Notes under the pieces: model-generated
What the model was told of the DNA's origin: nothing
What the model saw: only the letters and a program-made list of their open reading frames with translations
Databases searched by the model: none
Shown here: positions 31,254 to 33,690 of the stretch, in pieces
How the letters are laid out: each line of letters opens with the position of its first letter
How positions within the stretch are numbered: the stretch's first letter is position 1
Assembly: GCA_020436125.1 (NCBI GenBank)
Contig: JAGQYK010000034.1
Coordinates: 1-33,690 of the forward strand
Length of the DNA: 33,690 bases
Origin: Cyclobacteriaceae bacterium
GTDB lineage: Bacteria > Bacteroidota > Bacteroidia > Cytophagales > Cyclobacteriaceae
Direction: 5' to 3'
Position numbers and translations under genes: made by a program

Positions 31254-33638
31254 CTATTCATTTCTCAATGCATTAATTGGGTTGGCTAGTGCAGCTCGCA
31301 CCGATCTAAAACCAACTGTAACAAAAGCAATTATAAAAGTGACTACAATTCCTGTTACAAACATTAACCCTGTAAGAGGAATACGATAGGCGAAATTGTC
31401 GAGCCAATTACCCATGACATAGGCAGCCAATGGTGCTGCCATCAAAAAGGCAATAACAATTAGAACAATAAACTCTCTGGAGAAGATAAAAAGAATATTA
31501 CCTATGGATGCGCCCAACACTTTCCTAACACCAATTTCTTTTTCTTTTTCATTGGCCATAAATGAAATCAGACCATATAATCCCAGGCAACCAATGGTGA
31601 TGGCTATAACAGAAAATATAACCAATAGGGTAGACATCTTTTGTTCCGTTTCATAAAACTCCCTGATCTCCTCATCCATAAACTGATAACTAAACAAAAA
31701 GTCTGGATATTGAGCAGACCAAGCCTTTTCTACAGAGGCTAAAGTTTCGTTGACCTGACCGGGTTTAATTTTAACCGCCATTGTCTCATATCTTCTTAGC
31801 CTGTTAAAAATAATAGTCGGATCAATTTCTCTTGCCAATGACATGGTATGAAAATCTTTTACAACGCCTGCAACGGGTAAGCTCATGCCCCACATACTGA
31901 TCACTCTGCCAATTATATCTTCAGGGTTTTCCAATCCCAATGAATTTACTAATTTCTCATTGACCAAAAAGGAGTTGGCACTATCCAACCCAACCAAGTC
32001 ATTTCCGTCTAGCAGGGTTATTTGAAATAAATCAATATAGTCTTCGTCAGCCATTTTTACCTGAGTAAGATGTTCCCCTTCCACCCCTTCTATATTATAT
32101 CCTGTCATGGCTACTGCCCCACTAGAAGGAGGTCTGGAGCATAAACTAACCTTTTCTACTCCCGCCATTCTAAGCAACTCAGACTTCAGTGCTTTCTTAT
32201 TATTAACAGGCGCATTTTCAGGGATAGGGACCGTAACTATTGCCTCTTTAGAGAAACCTAAATCCTTACTCTCTAGAAAATTCATTTGTGACAATAAAAT
32301 CACAGTTCCAACAATGAGTAATTGTGAAATGACAAACTGAAAAACAACAAGGCCTCTTCGCAATGCAAAACCTCCGGTGCTTCTATTGGTAATTTTATTT
32401 TTCAACGCCAGCGCTGGACTGAATCCTGACAATAATAAAGCAGGATAAAACCCAGATATTAAACTCACTATGATCCATATCAATCCAAGAAATAATACCA
32501 ATTGAACATTACCAAAGTCAACATGAAGATTGATATCGAGAAATGTATTTAATTGTATCAAAGTCAACTCTGCAAGACCCACAGAAAGCAGAAGTGCAAT
32601 AAAGGTAATGAGTCCGGTTTCAGCCAGATACTGTCCAACAAGTTGCACGCGCTGCCCACCTAGCACTTTCCTTATACCCACCTCTTTGGACCGCTTTACC
32701 GCCACTGCTGTTGACAAATTAATAAAATTGATGCAAGCAGTGATTAATAAGAAAATAGCCACTACTCCCATGGCAAGAATAGAAGACTTGCTGATAGTAG
32801 TATATCGGTAATTACCAAAACGATCATCATAGCTCAAATCACTTAAAGGCTGTAACCATCTTTTCAATTCCCTGGATGCCCTGTCTCCCTGGTTCTTGGC
32901 GATCTGCTCTGGAAACTGACTATCAATATCTGAAGGTGCTACACCTTGCTGAAGCATAACATAACACTGATTATCACTACTGGTACTTCCCCATCCGCTC
33001 TCCTCTTGCTCCTTTTTAATGGTGGCATAGGAAATAAGTATTTCAAAAGGAAAATTCGTATTATCAGGATGGTTCTCCATAACTCCCGTTACTCTCAGAT
33101 CTAATTTATTATCAAAGCGAACCAACTCCCCCACGGGATTCTTATCTCCAAAAAACTTTTTTGCTGTGTTTTCAGATAGCAGCACCTGATTGGGTTGCTC
33201 TAGTGCCGATTTATAATCACCTATGATCAGTGCACGATTAAAAAAAGTAAAGAAAGTGGAATCGGTATAGGCAAATCCTTCAGATTGCTCAAATATTTTC
33301 TTAGTCCCATTTTCTTCAATTGAAAATATCCCATTATAACCACCCGAAATAAAGAGGACATGTTCAATTCCTGTAAAATCATTTTTTACAGCGTCAGGAA
33401 GTGGCACCGGCACACCGGGAGTATAATCAGCTCGACCATTGTTATCCGATGATCCTACAACCCTATATATCCTATCCTTATTATCATGATAATTATCGTA
33501 GCTGGTGTAAAAAGTGATCATTAAAAAAAGTACCATACTACAAGTAATACCCAGAGCAAGGCCAAAAACATTAATTACAGAATAGCTAAGATTCCGCTTA
33601 AGGTTTCTAATGGTGATGGTAAAATAATTTTTAAGCAT
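31254..33638 (-). CDS. ABC transporter permease, MacB/FtsX type (permease 1 of the cluster)
   Basis: 794 residues, apparently the first gene of the permease cluster on the minus strand. Helix 1 is at about 20-42 (VINVFGLALGITCSMVLFL). MacB-PCD region from YDNYHDNKDRIYRVV, then a helix triplet with VKRSKEVGIRKVLGG and a second triplet with KEKEIGVRKVLGAS near the C-terminus (ending NPINALRNE). The start ATG at 33638 is AT-rich upstream with no Shine-Dalgarno seen, and the 52 bp up to the window edge show no clear promoter. The gene before it, and possibly the ATPase, would lie beyond the right edge. Confidence 0.9.
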   Translation of the reverse strand: MLKNYFTITIRNLKRNLSYSVINVFGLALGITCSMVLFLMITFYTSYDNYHDNKDRIYRVVGSSDNNGRADYTPGVPVPLPDAVKNDFTGIEHVLFISGGYNGIFSIEENGTKKIFEQSEGFAYTDSTFFTFFNRALIIGDYKSALEQPNQVLLSENTAKKFFGDKNPVGELVRFDNKLDLRVTGVMENHPDNTNFPFEILISYATIKKEQEESGWGSTSSDNQCYVMLQQGVAPSDIDSQFPEQIAKNQGDRASRELKRWLQPLSDLSYDDRFGNYRYTTISKSSILAMGVVAIFLLITACINFINLSTAVAVKRSKEVGIRKVLGGQRVQLVGQYLAETGLITFIALLLSVGLAELTLIQLNTFLDINLHVDFGNVQLVLFLGLIWIIVSLISGFYPALLLSGFSPALALKNKITNRSTGGFALRRGLVVFQFVISQLLIVGTVILLSQMNFLESKDLGFSKEAIVTVPIPENAPVNNKKALKSELLRMAGVEKVSLCSRPPSSGAVAMTGYNIEGVEGEHLTQVKMADEDYIDLFQITLLDGNDLVGLDSANSFLVNEKLVNSLGLENPEDIIGRVISMWGMSLPVAGVVKDFHTMSLAREIDPTIIFNRLRRYETMAVKIKPGQVNETLASVEKAWSAQYPDFLFSYQFMDEEIREFYETEQKMSTLLVIFSVIAITIGCLGLYGLISFMANEKEKEIGVRKVLGASIGNILFIFSREFIVLIVIAFLMAAPLAAYVMGNWLDNFAYRIPLTGLMFVTGIVVTFIIAFVTVGFRSVRAALANPINALRNE

Positions 33639-33690
33639 AAAATTTTTAATTAGTAATTACCCAATTCAATTTTGAAACAACTTATTATCA

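Noticed and set aside
31254-33638. Frameshift or truncation in the permease cluster
   Set aside because: All four permeases have complete N- and C-terminal family ends and both helix-triplet motifs.

Overview
The window looks like chromosomal DNA from a Bacteroidota bacterium, most likely of the order Cytophagales. Three things point there: two very large secreted proteins with C-terminal type IX secretion (type A) sorting domains, several Bacteroidota-style promoters (TTG, about 18 nt, then TAnnTTTG-like), and arrays of 780-880 residue FtsX-type ABC permeases. No rRNA, tRNA, transposase, phage or CRISPR gene was seen. The placement is inferred from protein families only.

Layout. 1-3425: a membrane-anchored AraC regulator, two small lipoproteins and two repeat-rich non-coding stretches (a 42-bp tandem array at 1936-2229, a mosaic of short repeats at 3140-3360), with two rho-independent terminators of identical stem and loop. 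3426-8537: a secreted M14 zinc carboxypeptidase, divergent from a two-gene unit of a Tat-exported Gfo/Idh/MocA oxidoreductase and a DUF1080 (3-keto-disaccharide hydrolase-like) lipoprotein. 8617-11952: a minus-strand unit of secreted M28 peptidase, methionine aminopeptidase (map) and a secreted protein of unknown function. 12185-17588: a TPR/transmembrane/LuxR-HTH regulator, then an ELWxxDGT-repeat T9SS cargo protein and a small lipoprotein ending at a good terminator. 17875-17997: a 40-residue membrane protein preceded by nested inverted repeats. 18012-20991: a PadR repressor overlapping an ABC permease with a prefix domain, with an operator-like cluster at the start codon. 21132-26120: a 1,662-residue T9SS surface protein, preceded by a palindrome that fits the CRP consensus TGTGA-N6-TCACA. 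26385-33638: three consecutive MacB/FtsX-type permeases.

Functional themes. Most genes act in the envelope or outside the cell: peptide and carbohydrate breakdown (M14, M28, the oxidoreductase/DUF1080 pair), surface display (two T9SS cargos, four lipoproteins) and membrane export (four permeases with no ATPase here). The four regulatory systems are local and membrane- or PadR-type. The least explained parts are the repeat-rich gaps, the structured leader of the 40-residue protein, the CRP-like site before the giant adhesin, and the ATPase-less permease cluster. I see no clear sign of a wholly new multi-gene system. The items worth following up are listed in the findings.
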